A stretch of 41,478 nt of DNA. Source: Acidimicrobiia bacterium. GTDB taxonomy: Bacteria > Actinomycetota > Acidimicrobiia > Acidimicrobiales > Aldehydirespiratoraceae. Shown piece after piece: positions 40,651 through 41,478 of the stretch (the first letter of the stretch is position 1; every line of letters begins with the position of its first letter). Both the position numbers and the translations under genes were made by a program. The stretch spans positions 1 to 41,478 of the forward strand of contig QIIW01000109.1 of NCBI GenBank assembly GCA_003231645.1, given 5' to 3'. A model generated the notes under the pieces. That model made no database searches. It had not been told where the DNA came from and saw only the letters and a list, made by a program, of their open reading frames with translations.

Positions 40651-41478
40651 ATGAGTGCTCACATGGATCAGGCGGAGTCGGCTAGGCAAGCCCTCACCCG
40701 ACAGTTGATATCGAGAGTTGATCGCCCCGACCTGTACAAACCCTTCGGGCTCTATTTCGTGTCCTCACGCGGGGACTGGGGACCCCTCGCGCGTTTCGTC
40801 GAACGCGAAGTTTTCGCACTGCGATTCGGAAATGATGCCGATGTGATGGATCGTGAGTACGGCCCCTATGAGGAGTCGTCCTTTTTCGTCCTGGTCGTCG
40901 ATCATCGGAGGGCCGAGCCGGTCGGAGAATTCAGGGTCATCGAAGCGTCACCTGCGGGGTTCAAGACTCTCACCGACATCGAACTTGAGCCTGGGTGGGG
41001 GTCGACGCTTGACGACTTCGTCACCCAACACTGTCCGGCCGGCGATCTCTCTCACGTGATCGACGCCGCGACTCTTGCCGTTCGGGCCGAATGGTCGGCA
41101 TCGAGGGCGGGAGCGCTTGCTTCGATCGCTCTCTACGGGGGGCTGTTCAGGGCCTGCATCGCGATACGTGCCGAGTTGCTCGTAACCGCCATCGATGAGG
41201 CCGTGGCCGAGATGGTCCGCTGGCTCAAGATCCCGATCGAGCCTCTTTGCGACCTGCCGGCCATCGAATACCTAGGGTCACCCGCGACACGACCCTACGT
41301 GCTGAAGTGGGACACGATCGATGCCGCCAGGAAGTCGAGTCCGGCTCTCATGGGCATGCTGATGGGTGGCGCAGTCGACGATGAATATTCGCTGCCGCCG
41401 ATCGATCTCGACAACCCCAATCCGCATCCGACGGAGATCGAGCCACAGTTCATCACCGATCCGGCACCGGTCGAGCCC
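40651..41478 (+). CDS. LuxI/GNAT-like N-acyltransferase (3' end outside the window)
   Basis: 276 codons open to the window edge. The layout resembles autoinducer synthases and related GNAT-fold N-acyl amino-acid synthases: EREVFALRFG (N-terminal Arg/Phe), DREYGPYEESSFFVLVV in place of the LuxI D-x-D-x-Y...Y segment, VGEFRVIEAS with the conserved Arg, and after a variable stretch LSHVIDAATLAVRAEW and LFRACIAIRAELLVTAIDEAVAEMVRWLKIPIEPL like the LuxI C-terminal helix and strand. The C-terminus becomes Pro-rich (LPPIDLDNPNPHPTEIEP). It could acylate SAM, decarboxylated SAM, an amino acid or an amine. ATG 40651 is 17 bp after the AdoMetDC-like gene. LuxI family membership is probable, not certain. 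Confidence 0.55.
   Translation, partial: MSAHMDQAESARQALTRQLISRVDRPDLYKPFGLYFVSSRGDWGPLARFVEREVFALRFGNDADVMDREYGPYEESSFFVLVVDHRRAEPVGEFRVIEASPAGFKTLTDIELEPGWGSTLDDFVTQHCPAGDLSHVIDAATLAVRAEWSASRAGALASIALYGGLFRACIAIRAELLVTAIDEAVAEMVRWLKIPIEPLCDLPAIEYLGSPATRPYVLKWDTIDAARKSSPALMGMLMGGAVDDEYSLPPIDLDNPNPHPTEIEPQFITDPAPVEP

Overview
The window looks like chromosomal DNA from a high-GC actinobacterium, most likely of the Acidimicrobiia type. This is inferred from gene content, not from a marker gene. The clues are a mycothiol-linked set (inositol-3-phosphate synthase at the left edge and a near-canonical S-(hydroxymethyl)mycothiol dehydrogenase), two F420-type luciferase-like oxidoreductases, three S-layer-homology repeats of exactly 60 codons, dense 4-nt start/stop overlaps (ATGA, GTGA, TTGA), and leaderless starts with a TANNNT box 6-7 nt upstream. 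No rRNA, tRNA, IS element, integrase or CRISPR array was seen.

Layout. 1-7.7 kb: ino1 (partial) divergent from a LysR regulator, MaoC dehydratase, TAP-like lipoprotein hydrolase, Nudix hydrolase with a broken-looking 5' end, a radical SAM protein behind a 361-bp gene-free leader, a CopD-like membrane protein, 3-methyladenine glycosylase I and an MFS exporter. 7.7-16.8 kb: EamA transporter, then a divergent acyl-CoA ligase / selenoprotein region. This part holds the PrdB/GrdB-like selenoprotein (in-frame UGA, UxxC motif, SECIS-like hairpin), a TetR regulator with a perfect palindrome between the promoter boxes, an SRPBCC protein, a sulfatase fused to a DJ-1/PfpI domain, and a thiolase-like protein without the usual nucleophilic cysteine. 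16.8-26.6 kb: mostly minus-strand housekeeping and redox genes (MalY-like C-S lyase coupled to MscR, AcuI-like reductase, alpha/beta hydrolase, Ppx/GppA, MFS, CFA-type methyltransferase, GluQ-RS) with one plus-strand F420 enzyme. 26.7-36.7 kb: second F420 enzyme, VIT-family transporter, a DUF1800/DUF1501-SLH secreted pair behind a sigma-28-like promoter, a PLP-fold protein that has lost its lysine, HrpB helicase, alpha/beta hydrolase and a crotonase-family protein. 36.7-41.5 kb: a membrane PAS-GGDEF-EAL protein, an intergenic region with two perfect DnaA boxes and inverted repeats, then an AdoMet-decarboxylase-like gene followed by a LuxI/GNAT-like acyl transferase that runs off the window.

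The strongest discoveries are the selenoprotein operon (10.4-12.6 kb), which automatic gene callers would split in two, and the right-edge pair of a SpeD-like protein with a LuxI-like acyltransferase, which suggests a small-molecule or signal-producing locus. Function is inferred for both. No Sec machinery (SelA, SelB, SelC, SelD) lies in the window, so it must be sought elsewhere in the genome.
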